The notes under the pieces: generated by a model
Told to the model about the DNA's origin: nothing
The model's database searches: none
The model's input: only the letters and a program-made list of their open reading frames with translations
In this document: one piece after another, positions 32,643 through 41,597 of the stretch
Layout of the letters: each line of letters begins with the position of its first letter
Numbering within the stretch: the first letter of the stretch is position 1
Position numbers and translations under genes: made by a program
NCBI RefSeq assembly: GCF_036555685.1
Contig: NZ_DATBKY010000229.1
Span: forward strand, 1 to 64,000
Length of the DNA: 64,000 nt
Direction: 5' to 3'
Source: Actinophytocola sp036555685
Lineage (GTDB): Bacteria; Actinomycetota; Actinomycetes; Mycobacteriales; Pseudonocardiaceae

Positions 32643-33062
32643 ATGAACCGGATGTCGAGGATCGCCGTCGGGGGCGCAGTGATCGGCTCGGTGCTGTTCG
32701 GCGGCGCCGCGGTGGCATCGGCGCAGGAGGATCCGTCTTCGTCGGCACCCGCGCCCAGCGAGCCGGGGTCGGTGACGATCACGCTGAGCCCCGAGCAGGT
32801 CACCTGGCTGTGCGACAAGCGGCTGCCGCGGATCGAGAGGCGGTCGAGCAAGCTGGTCGAGCGCATCCAGGCGGACGAGAACACCCGCGGGTCGGCCGCC
32901 AACCTGCGGGCGCGCGCGGCCAAGGAACGCGACGCCGGCCGCGAGGAGTCGGCACAGCTGCTCGAGGAGAAGGCGGACCGCCGGGAAGGCTTCGTCGACG
33001 ATCTGAACAAGATCAACAAGTGGGCGACCGACTTCCGCACCCAGCACTGTGAGTCGAAATGA
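32643..33062 (+). CDS. Secreted helical protein, first gene of a two-component operon
   Basis: A 139-residue protein with a signal peptide (hydrophobic 8-24, AVASAQ cleavage site), a Ser/Pro linker and a charged helical domain with two cysteines (WLCDKRLP and the final HCESK) that could form a disulfide. ATG 32643 is preferred over an upstream GTG: it has GAGAGGAG before it and starts the signal peptide. Its stop overlaps the next start as ATGA. No known family; operon position suggests it feeds the sensor. Confidence 0.75.
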   Translation: MNRMSRIAVGGAVIGSVLFGGAAVASAQEDPSSSAPAPSEPGSVTITLSPEQVTWLCDKRLPRIERRSSKLVERIQADENTRGSAANLRARAAKERDAGREESAQLLEEKADRREGFVDDLNKINKWATDFRTQHCESK

Positions 33063-33274
33063 GGCGGGCACGGATAATCGCGCTCGTCGCGGTTCCCGTG
33101 CTGCTGTTCGGCGCGGGCTGCCGGGGTGAGGTCGGCTCCGGCAGCGCGCCGCCGGGCGGTTCGGGCGGCACGGGTGGTACCGGCGGCGGAGACGGTCAGG
33201 TGGAGCAGGAGTTCAACGACATCGAGTCCACGTTGAACTCGATCGAGTCCGAGATGTCCGAGGACGGTCGCTGA
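33059..33274 (+). CDS. Small lipoprotein
   Basis: A 71-residue protein with a lipoprotein signal (LLFGAGC, lipid-attached C20), a Gly/Ser-rich spacer and an acidic helical end (EFNDIESTLNSIESEMSEDG). The ATGA overlap couples it to the secreted protein before it; the response regulator gene follows after 21 bp. Possible envelope ligand or accessory of the sensor kinase. Confidence 0.75.
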   Translation: MRRARIIALVAVPVLLFGAGCRGEVGSGSAPPGGSGGTGGTGGGDGQVEQEFNDIESTLNSIESEMSEDGR

Positions 33275-33295
33275 GCGGCTCGCTGGAGGTGGTGC

Positions 33296-33979
33296 ATGCC
33301 CGACGAGCGCGGGTTGGTGCTGGTCGTCGAGGACGACGCGGCGATCGCCGACCTGGTGAGCCGGTACCTGCGCCGCGAAGGGTTCGGCGTGCACCTCGTC
33401 CGCGACGGCGAGACGGCGCTGGCCGAGGTGCGCCGGCTTCGCCCGGTGGCGGTGGTGCTCGACGTCGGGTTGCCGAAGCTGGACGGCATCGACGTCTGCC
33501 GGGCGATGCGGGCGGCGGAGGACTGGACTCCGGTCCTGTTCGTGACCGCGCGCGACGACGAGGTCGACCGGGTGCTCGGGCTGGAGCTCGGCGCGGACGA
33601 CTACGTGACGAAGCCGTTCAGCCCGCGCGAGCTCGTGGCCCGGGTGCGCTCGGTGCTGCGCCGCGCGGGCGGCGGCCCGGCCGGCGAGGTCCTGGAGATC
33701 GGCACCACCCGCGTCGACGTCGGGCAGCGTCGCGTGTGGACGGACGGGCGCGAGGTCGCGTTGACGTCCACGGAGTTCGACCTGCTGACGGCGTTGATGC
33801 GGCGGCCGCGGCAGGTGTTCGAACGCGCGCAGCTGCTGTCGATGGTGTGGGGGTACGAGGCGGCGGCCGGCACCCGCACGGTGGACGTGCACATCGCGCA
33901 GCTGCGCGCGAAGCTCGGGCCGGCAAGTCCGATTAGGACGGTTCGGGGCGTCGGGTACTCCGCGGACCTGCCGGCATGA
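33296..33979 (+). CDS. OmpR/PhoB-family response regulator
   Basis: A 227-residue regulator: receiver domain with acidic pocket E12/D13/D14, phospho-acceptor D56 (VVLDVGLP) and a lysine in VTKPFSP, then a winged-helix DNA-binding domain ending RTVRGVGYSA. Its stop overlaps the kinase ATG (ATGA). Probably autoregulates the operon with its two exported proteins. Confidence 0.95.
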   Translation: MPDERGLVLVVEDDAAIADLVSRYLRREGFGVHLVRDGETALAEVRRLRPVAVVLDVGLPKLDGIDVCRAMRAAEDWTPVLFVTARDDEVDRVLGLELGADDYVTKPFSPRELVARVRSVLRRAGGGPAGEVLEIGTTRVDVGQRRVWTDGREVALTSTEFDLLTALMRRPRQVFERAQLLSMVWGYEAAAGTRTVDVHIAQLRAKLGPASPIRTVRGVGYSADLPA

Positions 33980-35370
33980 GGCGGCCGTCCTCGCTCGCGG
34001 TCCGCACGACCGCCTTGTGCCTCGCGGTCGCCGGTGTGATGGCACTGGTCGCCGGCGGGATCGCGGTTCGGCAGGTGTCGACGGCGTCGCGGGAGATCAG
34101 CCAGCAGACGCTGTCGGCCGAGGCGGACGTGGTCGCGGCGCAGCTGGCGGAGTCTCCGGTCGCGGCGCGGCGGCTGAACGAGATCCTGCGCGGGCAGGGC
34201 GTCGAGGTCGTGCGGCGCGGCGAGGCCGGCGGCCTCGTGGGGACGGACCGGACTGCCGTGCAGGCGGCGCGCCGGGCGGGGCTCGCACGGGTGACGGCAG
34301 ACCAGCCGCTGCACGGCAGTGCGCGGGTCGACGGCTCGGTGCTGCTGGTCGAGGGCCGGACCATCGACGGGCAGGTCGCCATGGCACTTGTCGGCAAGGT
34401 GGCGATCGCCGAGGGCGCCGGCCGGCGGCTGCTGAACAACGTGGTGTTCGCGCTGGCGATCGGCCTGCTCGTGGCCGCGGGCGCCGGCCTGCTGCTGGCG
34501 CGGCGGCTCGCCGGCCCGCTGCGCCGGACCGCGGCGGTGGCGTCGGCGATGAGCCACGGGCGGCGGGACCTGCGGGTGCCGCCGCAGGGTCCGCGGGAGC
34601 TCGTGGAGGTCGGCGAGTCGATCAACACGCTCGCCAACGCGCTGGCGTACAGCGAGGCGCGGCAGCGGGAGTTCCTGCTGTCGGTGTCGCACGAGCTGCG
34701 CACGCCGCTGACCGCGGTGACGGGGTTCGCCGAGTCGCTGGCGGACGGCGTGGTGACGGGCGACGAGGTGCCCGAGGTGGGCCGGGTGATCGGCCAGGAG
34801 GCGGAGCGGCTGAACCGGCTGGTGTCGGACCTGCTGGACCTGGCCCGGCTCGGCGCGGACGACTTCCGGCTGGACATCGCGGACGTGGACGTGGTGCAGC
34901 TGCTTGCGGAGTCGGCCCAGGTGTGGCACGCGCGGTGCGCCGCGGCGGGGGTGACGTTCTCCCTGGAGTCGCCCGGCCATCCGGTGCCGGTGCGGACGGA
35001 CGCGCGGCGGTTGCGTCAGGTGGTGGACGGCCTGGCGGAGAACGCGTTGCGGGTGACCCCGGCCGGAGCGCCGATCGTGCTGTCGCTGCGGTACGGGCCG
35101 GGTTTCGCCGTCGTCGAGGTGCGGGACGGCGGGCCGGGGTTGTCGGCGGAGGACTACGCGCGGGCGTTCGAGCGCGGGGTGCTGCACTCGCGGTACGAGG
35201 GCGTGCGGCCGGTGGGCACGGGGATCGGGCTGGCGCTGGTGCACGGGTTGGTGACGCGCATGGGCGGGCGGATCGAAGCGGGCCCGGCACCGGAGGGCGG
35301 CGCGCGGTTCACGGTGACCCTGCCGCTGGCTCCTCCCGGTCCAGACGCGACACAGCCACTACCGCGCTGA
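33976..35370 (+). CDS. Sensor histidine kinase (HAMP, HisKA, HATPase)
   Basis: A 464-residue membrane kinase: helices at about 12-33 and 153-176 enclose a 120-residue extracytoplasmic sensor; a HAMP domain follows (177-228), H239 in SVSHELRTPL is the phospho-acceptor, and the ATPase has DGGPGL and a GTGIGLAL box. The N-box reads DGLAENALRVT, with the key asparagine kept. Coupled to the regulator before it. Repeat copy 2 lies just past its stop. Confidence 0.92.
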   Translation: MRRPSSLAVRTTALCLAVAGVMALVAGGIAVRQVSTASREISQQTLSAEADVVAAQLAESPVAARRLNEILRGQGVEVVRRGEAGGLVGTDRTAVQAARRAGLARVTADQPLHGSARVDGSVLLVEGRTIDGQVAMALVGKVAIAEGAGRRLLNNVVFALAIGLLVAAGAGLLLARRLAGPLRRTAAVASAMSHGRRDLRVPPQGPRELVEVGESINTLANALAYSEARQREFLLSVSHELRTPLTAVTGFAESLADGVVTGDEVPEVGRVIGQEAERLNRLVSDLLDLARLGADDFRLDIADVDVVQLLAESAQVWHARCAAAGVTFSLESPGHPVPVRTDARRLRQVVDGLAENALRVTPAGAPIVLSLRYGPGFAVVEVRDGGPGLSAEDYARAFERGVLHSRYEGVRPVGTGIGLALVHGLVTRMGGRIEAGPAPEGGARFTVTLPLAPPGPDATQPLPR

Positions 35371-35453
35371 CCGGCTCCCGGATGCTCGCGCGCACGCGCG
35401 CGCTGCGTACGTGCACGCCCCCACCCTCTCCGGGGGCACCCCTCGTGACCGTC

Positions 35454-35476
35454 AGTCTACCGGGGAGGGCTGACAA
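35454..35476 (-). promoter_or_regulatory. RecA-independent DNA-damage type promoter in repeat copy 2
   Basis: Minus strand: TTGTCAGCC, eight bases, TAGACT. Spacing and core fit the RecA-NDp consensus; positions 8 and 9 of the first box differ from the preferred tg. It points into the 3' end of the sensor kinase gene, so any transcript would be antisense to it. Confidence 0.45.
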
Positions 35477-35497
35477 AAGCGGTGGTCAGACGCGTGC

Positions 35498-35525
35498 TGT
35501 GGACAGCTGCGTGGGTTGTGGACAA
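35498..35525 (-). promoter_or_regulatory. Pair of DnaA boxes in repeat copy 2
   Basis: On the minus strand 35517-35525 is TTGTCCACA (consensus) and 35498-35506 is CTGTCCACA (one change), same orientation and 19 bp apart, as in copy 1. Confidence 0.6.
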
Positions 35526-35526
35526 C

Positions 35527-38328
35527 TCAGTCGGGCAGGCCGGCGGCCAGGACCTCGGCCAGGTGGACCGCGCGGCGGTCGCTGCCTTGTGCCACCTGGG
35601 TGCGGCAGCTGAAGCCGTCGGCGAGCACGAGGGTGTCCGGGGCCGCCGCGCGGACCGCCGGGAGCAGGGTGCGTTCCGCCAGCGCCTGGGACACCTCGTA
35701 ATGACCGCGTTCGAAGCCGAAGTTGCCGGCCAGGCCGCAGCAGCCCGCCGGCAGACGCTCGGCCGCCACGCCGGACCGGGCCAGCAGGGCCGCGTCCGCG
35801 TCGAAGCCCAGGGTGGCGTGCTGGTGGCAGTGCACCTGGGTGATCGCGGTGCGCGGCACGGCGGGCGGGGTCCACTCGGGAGCGTGCGTCGCCAGGAAGC
35901 CGGCCAGGGTGAAGCTCTGTGCGGCCAGTCTCGCCGCGCGGGGGTCGGCCGTCAGCTCCGGTACCTCGCCGCGCAGGGCGGACAGGCAGCTCGGTTCCAG
36001 GCCTACCACCGGGGTACCGGCCGCGATCTCAGGGGCGAGCACGCGCAGGCTGCGGCGCATCACGCGGCGGGCCGTCGACAGCTGGCCGGTCGACACCCAG
36101 GTGAGGCCGCAGCACACCGCACCGCCCGGCAGGACCGGGTCGAAACCGGCCGACCGCAGCACCCGCGCGGCCGCGACACCGATCTCCGGGGCGAAGAAGT
36201 TCGTGAACGTGTCCGGCCAGAGGACCACGCGGCGGCGCGTGCCGGCCGACCGGTGCTGCCGGGTGAACGGGGTGCGGGCGACGCGGGGCAGCGTGCGTTC
36301 CGGTGCGATTCCGCCAAGGCGCTTGAGCACGGCCGCCGAGCCGCGTGCCGACATGAGCGCGTTGGCCAGGCGAGGCATCCGGGACGCCACGCGCAGCCAG
36401 ACCGGCAGCCAGCCCATGGAGTAGTGCGACGCCGGCCGGACGCGGCGGGCATAGTGGTGGTGCAGGAACTCCGCCTTGTACGTCGCCATGTCCACATTGA
36501 CCGGACAGTCGCTCGCGCATCCCTTGCAGGACAGGCAGAGGTCGAGCGCGTCACGCACCTCGGTGGACCGCCAGCCGGTCGTGATGACGTCGCCGGCGAG
36601 CATCTCGTACAGCAGCCGGGCCCGGCCGCGCGTCGAGTGCTTCTCCTCGCCGGTGACGCGAAAGCTCGGGCACATCACGGCCGCGTCCACGCCGTGGTTG
36701 CGGCACTTCGCCACGCCGATGCACCGCCGCATCGCCTGCGTGAAGTCGCCGCCGTCGTGGGAGTAGGCGAACTCCGTCGTGATCGGGAGCGGCTTCACCG
36801 CGGCGAACCGCAGGTTCTCGTCGATCCGGAACGGGCGCACGATCATGCCGGGGTTCATCCCGCCCTCCGGGTCCCAGATCGCCTTGAACCGCGCGAACAA
36901 CTCGAGCGCCTCCGGCGAGTACATCCGCGGCAGCATCTCCGCGCGCACCTGGCCGTCGCCGTGCTCGCCGGACAAGGTGCCGCCGTGCCTGGCGACGAGG
37001 TCCGCGCCCTCCTCGATGAACCGCCGGTACGCCGCGACGCCCGCCGGGGACGTCAGGTCCCAGTCGATCCGGATGTGGATGCAGCCCTCGCCGAAGTGCC
37101 CGTACGTCAGGCCGCGCAGCCCGTGCCGGTCCAGCAACGCGCGGAACTCCCGCAGGTACGCGCCGAGCCGCTCGGGCGGGACGGCCGTGTCCTCCCAGCC
37201 GGGCCACGCCTCGGAGCCGTCCGCCATCCGCGTCGAGATGCCCGAGCCCTCCTCGCGAAGCCGCCACAGCGCCCGCTGCGCGGCCGGCGACGTGTACACC
37301 TCGTGCGGAACGGGCAACTCCGCCACGATCGCGGACGCCGCGGCGGCGGCCGAAGACGTGTCCGTCCCGCCGACCTCCACGAACAGCCACGCACCGCCCG
37401 CCGGCAGCTCCGGCCGGGAGTCGGCGCTGCGGGCGTCGCGCAACGCGAGGATCCGCTCGTCCATGCTCTCGACGGTCAGCGGGCGGTGCGGCAGGATCGC
37501 CGGCACCGCGTCCGCCGCGGCCACGTCGTCGGGGAAGCCGAGCACCAGCAGGGCACGGGTCGCCGGCACGGGCGCTAGCCGGACCGTCGCGCCGAGCACG
37601 ATCACGCACGTGCCCTCGGTGCCGACGAGCGCCTTCGCGAAGTCGCGGCCGTGCTCGGGCAGCAGCTGGTGCAGCGGATAGCCGGACACCTGCCGGCCGA
37701 GCCTGCCGAGTTCGGTGCGCAGCAGCGCGAGGTTGCCGTCGGCCAGGTCGTGCAGGGCCGCGCGGATGCCGGCGGCACGGTCGCCGTCCAGCCGGTCGCG
37801 GCCGACCGTCAGCCGCGTGCCGTCGTAGAGCAGGACGTCCAGCTCCTCGACGTTCTCCAGCGTCGTCCCCCACGCGACCGAGTGCGCGCCGCAGGAGTTG
37901 TTGCCGATCATGCCGCCGAGCGTGCAGCGGCTGTGGGTCGACGGGTCCGGCCCGAAGGTCAGGCCGTGCGCCGCGGCCGCCGCACGAAGGTCGTCGAGGA
38001 TCACCCCGGGCCCGACGCGCGCGGTCCGGGCGACCGGGTCGACGCCGTGGATCTCGTCGAGCCGCGACAGGTCGAGCACGAGCCCGCCGCCGGTCGCGTT
38101 GCCGGCCAGGCTCGTGCCGCCGCCGCGCGCGACGATCGGCACGCCGAACTCACGGGCGGCGCGTACCGCGGCGACCGCGTCGGCGGCGGACCGGGCGACC
38201 ACGACGGCGACCGGCACCTGCCGGTAGTTCGAAGCGTCCATTGTGTACAAGGCACGGGTGCCGGCGTCGAAGCTGACCTGACCGGAAACGGTCGCGGTCA
38301 GCCGCTGCTCGAGCCCTGCGATGTCCAC
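35527..38328 (-). CDS. FAD and Fe-S fused dehydrogenase, D-lactate / 2-hydroxyacid type
   Basis: A 933-residue two-part enzyme. The N-terminal 500 residues are an FAD-linked oxidase: ARGGGTSLAGNA and GGMIGNNSCGAHS bind FAD, then the FAD-oxidase C domain with GHFGEGCIHIRI. The C-terminal part resembles GlpC: a CLSCKGCASDCPV Fe-S site and two CCG motifs (VCCGLTW and GCCGLAGNFG). It oxidises a 2-hydroxyacid, probably D-lactate, passing electrons through clusters to the quinone pool. GTG 38326-38328 has a GGAGG site seven bases upstream; the longer open frame is not family sequence. Both catalytic halves look intact. Confidence 0.92.
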   Translation of the reverse strand: MDIAGLEQRLTATVSGQVSFDAGTRALYTMDASNYRQVPVAVVVARSAADAVAAVRAAREFGVPIVARGGGTSLAGNATGGGLVLDLSRLDEIHGVDPVARTARVGPGVILDDLRAAAAAHGLTFGPDPSTHSRCTLGGMIGNNSCGAHSVAWGTTLENVEELDVLLYDGTRLTVGRDRLDGDRAAGIRAALHDLADGNLALLRTELGRLGRQVSGYPLHQLLPEHGRDFAKALVGTEGTCVIVLGATVRLAPVPATRALLVLGFPDDVAAADAVPAILPHRPLTVESMDERILALRDARSADSRPELPAGGAWLFVEVGGTDTSSAAAAASAIVAELPVPHEVYTSPAAQRALWRLREEGSGISTRMADGSEAWPGWEDTAVPPERLGAYLREFRALLDRHGLRGLTYGHFGEGCIHIRIDWDLTSPAGVAAYRRFIEEGADLVARHGGTLSGEHGDGQVRAEMLPRMYSPEALELFARFKAIWDPEGGMNPGMIVRPFRIDENLRFAAVKPLPITTEFAYSHDGGDFTQAMRRCIGVAKCRNHGVDAAVMCPSFRVTGEEKHSTRGRARLLYEMLAGDVITTGWRSTEVRDALDLCLSCKGCASDCPVNVDMATYKAEFLHHHYARRVRPASHYSMGWLPVWLRVASRMPRLANALMSARGSAAVLKRLGGIAPERTLPRVARTPFTRQHRSAGTRRRVVLWPDTFTNFFAPEIGVAAARVLRSAGFDPVLPGGAVCCGLTWVSTGQLSTARRVMRRSLRVLAPEIAAGTPVVGLEPSCLSALRGEVPELTADPRAARLAAQSFTLAGFLATHAPEWTPPAVPRTAITQVHCHQHATLGFDADAALLARSGVAAERLPAGCCGLAGNFGFERGHYEVSQALAERTLLPAVRAAAPDTLVLADGFSCRTQVAQGSDRRAVHLAEVLAAGLPD

Positions 38329-38514
38329 TGTGGACCTCCCGTGCGGTCGTCCAGGAGTCCACCGTAGCCACTGGCGGAGCGTTCGGCGGATCATGTCCGT
38401 GCTCGGCATGGAGGGTCGGATGCGCCCGGTCCGGGCAGCTCGCGAGGCGGACGACGCGAGGCAGAGCAAGCAGCCGGTCACCACGCTTGCGCGGAGCGCA
38501 TATGCTGTGCCGAC

Positions 38515-39066
38515 ATGGGCCGACGGACCAGCAGCCGAGCGCCGGGCGCGCGTGGCTGGCTGCTGGCCGCGTGCTCGGCCGCGCTGGCCGTCACCGCGCA
38601 CGGGACCGCCGGCGGCGCGCTGTCCGACTCCGCGCTGTCCGCCCTGCTCACGGCCGTCCTCGCGTGGGGCGGCACCGCGCTCGCCCGGCGCGGCGGGCTG
38701 CTCACCGTGGTCGCCGCGCTCGGTGTCACGCAGCTCGCGCAGCACCTGCTGCTCACCGAGATCGCCGACGGCGCGCACGCCGGCCACTCGCTCACCCCGC
38801 CGCCGCTCAATGGCTGGGTCATGCTCGCCACGCATGCGATCGCCACGCTGCTCACCGCCGCGCTGCTGCTGCGTGCCGACCACGCGCTCGCCGCCGCACG
38901 CGCCGCGGTCGCCTGGCTCGTCGGCCGGCTGCGGACGCTCTGCCCGGTGCCGCCCGAGGGTGGCGCCGAGACCATGCACACGAGCGTGCCGGCCCGGCCG
39001 GGGCTCGTGCTCGAAGTGCTGTTACGCGAGATCAGCCCGCGTCGCGGGCCGCCCGCCCACTCCTGA
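38515..39066 (+). CDS. Membrane protein of the copper operon, unknown function
   Basis: A 183-residue protein with about four helices in the first 130 residues and a polar C-terminus. Histidines cluster at the membrane edge (AQHLLLTEIADGAHAGHSL), which might bind metal. It precedes the YcnI, CopC and CopD genes on the same strand with 74 bp between, so a role in copper handling is likely but inferred. No named family recognised. Confidence 0.7.
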   Translation: MGRRTSSRAPGARGWLLAACSAALAVTAHGTAGGALSDSALSALLTAVLAWGGTALARRGGLLTVVAALGVTQLAQHLLLTEIADGAHAGHSLTPPPLNGWVMLATHAIATLLTAALLLRADHALAAARAAVAWLVGRLRTLCPVPPEGGAETMHTSVPARPGLVLEVLLREISPRRGPPAHS

Positions 39067-39140
39067 CACCGCACATCCCCACCGACGCGCCGGCCCAAGC
39101 GGCGTGTCGTCATCCCAATTCGTCAGGAGCGATTTCACGC

Positions 39141-39935
39141 ATGTCCAACAACTGGTTCAGGCGGGCCGGCGCGGGCGCCGGCGTCGCCGTGGTCGCCGGC
39201 GCGGTGCTGCTGCTCGGCAGCGGCGTCGCCGCAGCCCACGTCACCGCGAACGTCATCGGCGAGGACGCCACGCAGGGCGGCTACACGAAGATCACCTTCC
39301 GGGTACCCAACGAGGAGGAGAACGCCGGCACCGTCAAGCTCGAGGTGCAGTTCCCCACCGACACCCCGCTGAGCGGCGCGCGCACCACGCCGATGCCCGG
39401 CTGGAAGTCCGCGGTCACCATGACCAAGCTGCCCAAGCCGGTCGAGGTGAACGGCGCCGACGTCACCGAGGCCGTCAGCAAGATCACCTGGACGGCCCAG
39501 GCCGGCACGCGGATCAACCCCGGCGAGTTCCAGGAGTTCGAGGTCTCCGCGGGCCCGCTGCCGGCGACCGACCAGCTCGTCATGCCGGCCATCCAGACGT
39601 ACGACAACAAGAAGGTCGTCGCCTGGGATACCCCGATGAAGGAGGGCGAGGAGGAGCCGGAGCACCCGGCACCGGCCATCGCCCTCGCTCCGGCCGAGGA
39701 GGGCGGTGACCACCACGGCGGTGGCGCGGCACCCGCGGCCGGGCATGACGAGGACGCGACCGAGAGCCACGACGTGCAGAACGCGGCCGCCGAATCGGCC
39801 GACGACGACACCGCACGCTGGCTCGGCGGGGCCGGCCTGGTCGTCGGCGCGCTCGGCCTCGGCGTCGGGATCGGCGCGACCATGCGAGCCCGCAAGGCCG
39901 CGGCCGGGACCAGCAGGACCAGCAGCGAGTCATGA
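39141..39935 (+). CDS. ycnI: YcnI-like copper-binding protein (DUF1775)
   Basis: A 264-residue exported protein. A signal peptide ends at AAAH, so the mature protein would begin with histidine, the copper ligand in YcnI. The DUF1775 core follows (KITFRVPNEEEN, FPTDTPLSGARTTP, GWKSAVTM, ITWTAQ). A His/Asp/Glu-rich stretch (DHHGGG to ESHD, about 193-215) precedes a C-terminal membrane helix. Its stop overlaps the CopC start (ATGA). Role: periplasm-side copper binding and delivery. Confidence 0.92.
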   Translation: MSNNWFRRAGAGAGVAVVAGAVLLLGSGVAAAHVTANVIGEDATQGGYTKITFRVPNEEENAGTVKLEVQFPTDTPLSGARTTPMPGWKSAVTMTKLPKPVEVNGADVTEAVSKITWTAQAGTRINPGEFQEFEVSAGPLPATDQLVMPAIQTYDNKKVVAWDTPMKEGEEEPEHPAPAIALAPAEEGGDHHGGGAAPAAGHDEDATESHDVQNAAAESADDDTARWLGGAGLVVGALGLGVGIGATMRARKAAAGTSRTSSES

Positions 39936-40444
39936 AGCGGCTCGCCGTCGTGATCGGGGTGGCCTGCCTGGCGCTGCTGGGCCTGGCCACCCCGGCCTTC
40001 GCCCACAACACGCTGGTCAGCAGCTCGCCCGCCACGGACGCGACCGTCCAGAGCACGCCGTCGACGATCAAGCTGACATTCGACCAGCCCGTGCAGAAGG
40101 GCGAGGGGCTCAACACCGTCTCGGTCCGGGGCCCGGACAACACCGGCTGGAAGACCGGTGCGGTGGACGTCCAGAGCAACGTGGTCAGCGCGACGCTCGA
40201 CGAGCTCGGCCCGGCGGGCGGCTACACGATCACCTACCGGATCGTGTCCGCCGACGGGCACCCGGTGTCCGGCGACGTGAAGTTCACGCTCGCCAAGGCG
40301 GGCAACGGCACGCCGACGGCCGCGGCGCAGGAGGAGGACAGCGGCGGCGGGCTGCCGATCTGGGTATGGATCGTCGGCGGGGTCGTCGTGCTCGGCGCGG
40401 GCATCACCGTGGCCATGCGCATCGGGAGCAAGCAGCCGCAATGA
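39932..40444 (+). CDS. copC: CopC-domain copper resistance protein
   Basis: A 170-residue exported protein with signal peptide ending AFAH, giving an N-terminal histidine, the CopC beta-sandwich (HNTLVSSSPATDATV, KLTFDQPVQ) and the second site SADGHPVSGDV. A C-terminal membrane helix (about 134-156) anchors it. ATGA overlaps link it to YcnI and CopD, so the three are made together. Confidence 0.95.
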   Translation: MKRLAVVIGVACLALLGLATPAFAHNTLVSSSPATDATVQSTPSTIKLTFDQPVQKGEGLNTVSVRGPDNTGWKTGAVDVQSNVVSATLDELGPAGGYTITYRIVSADGHPVSGDVKFTLAKAGNGTPTAAAQEEDSGGGLPIWVWIVGGVVVLGAGITVAMRIGSKQPQ

Positions 40445-41454
40445 CCCAGGCCCGGACCACCGCGTCCGCCCGCTTCTCCCTGGTCCTGGCGCTGCTCGTG
40501 GCGGCGCTGGCCGGCATGCTCGTCGGCATCGCGCTGACCGCGACGCAGCCGGTGGCCGGGGTGGCGGAGCCGGGCGCGGTGGTCCGGTACGGCCTGCCCG
40601 TCGTCCGGGTGGTACTCGACCTGTCCGCCGTGGCCACGGTCGGGCTCTCCCTGCTGCCGATCCTCGTCGGGTTCGACCGGCCGAAGCACGTCGAGCCGGC
40701 GCTCGAGGCGAGCCGGCGGGCGGCCGCGGCGGCCGCGCTGATCTGGGCGCTCGCCGCGCTGATGGCGCTGGTGCTGCAGACCGCCGAGGTCCGGCCGGGC
40801 GCCGGGGTCTCGCCGGGTGCGGTCGTCGACTACGTGCGCGAGTTCGGCGCCGGCAAGGCGCTGCTGTTCGTCGCGGGCGTGGCGGTGGTGGCGTTCGTGC
40901 TCAACATCGCGTCGGTGCGGGTGGGCGAGTCGGTGCCGGCCGAGGTGCGGGCGGCGGTCGCGTTGTTCGGGCTGCTGCCGCTGCCGGTCACCGGCCACGC
41001 CACGAACCTGGAGTGGCGCGACTTCACGATGATCTCGCTGGAGCTGCACGTGCTCGGCGCGGTCGCGTGGACCGGCGGCCTCGGTGCGACCGTCGTGCTG
41101 CTGGCGGCCAACCGCTCGCTGCTCGCCACCGCGCTGCCCCGGTTCTCCCGGCTCGCCACCGTGTGCCTCGGCGTGGTCGCGGTGAGCGGGTTGTTCAACG
41201 CGGTCATGGAGCTGACCGCGAGCCACGGTCTGTTCGAGGCGCTCTTCGGCACCGGCTACGGCGTGCTGGTGCTGTGCAAGGCCACCTGCCTCGGGCTGCT
41301 CGCCGTGCTGGGCGGCAACATCCGCTTCCGGCTGCTGCCGGCGATCGTCCGGCACCAGCGGACCGCGCTCGTCCGGTGGGCCGCGCTGGAGCTGTCGGTG
41401 ATGGGGCTCGCGTTCGGCTTCGCGGTCGTGCTCAGCCGCGCGCCGGTGGCTTGA
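40441..41454 (+). CDS. copD: CopD-family copper import/resistance membrane protein
   Basis: A 337-residue protein with about nine membrane helices and the CopD domain: GHATNLEWRD, then LHVLGAVAWTGGLGATV and the final FSRLATVCL region with histidines in the helices. With CopC it moves copper across the membrane. Last gene of the operon; two hairpins follow. Confidence 0.9.
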   Translation: MTQARTTASARFSLVLALLVAALAGMLVGIALTATQPVAGVAEPGAVVRYGLPVVRVVLDLSAVATVGLSLLPILVGFDRPKHVEPALEASRRAAAAAALIWALAALMALVLQTAEVRPGAGVSPGAVVDYVREFGAGKALLFVAGVAVVAFVLNIASVRVGESVPAEVRAAVALFGLLPLPVTGHATNLEWRDFTMISLELHVLGAVAWTGGLGATVVLLAANRSLLATALPRFSRLATVCLGVVAVSGLFNAVMELTASHGLFEALFGTGYGVLVLCKATCLGLLAVLGGNIRFRLLPAIVRHQRTALVRWAALELSVMGLAFGFAVVLSRAPVA

Positions 41455-41483
41455 TACTCCCGCCGTACCAGAAAGGTTGCACG

Positions 41484-41526
41484 TTCGGTCGTACCGAAAC
41501 GCCGAACGGCCACAAAGGACCGTTCG
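41484..41526. terminator. Double hairpin between copD and the converging gene
   Basis: First a TTCGGT/ACCGAA stem with a three-base loop (41484-41498), then CGAACGG/CCGTTCG with a ten-base loop (41503-41526). They lie between converging genes, so either direction could end here. Confidence 0.6.
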
Positions 41527-41597
41527 TCGTGTGGATCAAGATCTTCGCTACGCCGCTTGGCCGCCGCCGATGATCGAAACGGCGTAACGGCGAACGG

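Larger units (their letters stand above)
35387..35525 (-). repeat. Dispersed intergenic element, copy 2
   Basis: Same order of parts as copy 1: CG-alternating tract (35387-35400), GCCCCC/GGGGGC hairpin, promoter, two DnaA-type nonamers. It fills the gap between two converging genes: the sensor kinase stop (35370) and the FAD/Fe-S dehydrogenase stop (35527). The dehydrogenase stop touches the last DnaA box, just as the kinase stop does in copy 1. In the two copies the perfect and imperfect box exchange places. Confidence 0.8.
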
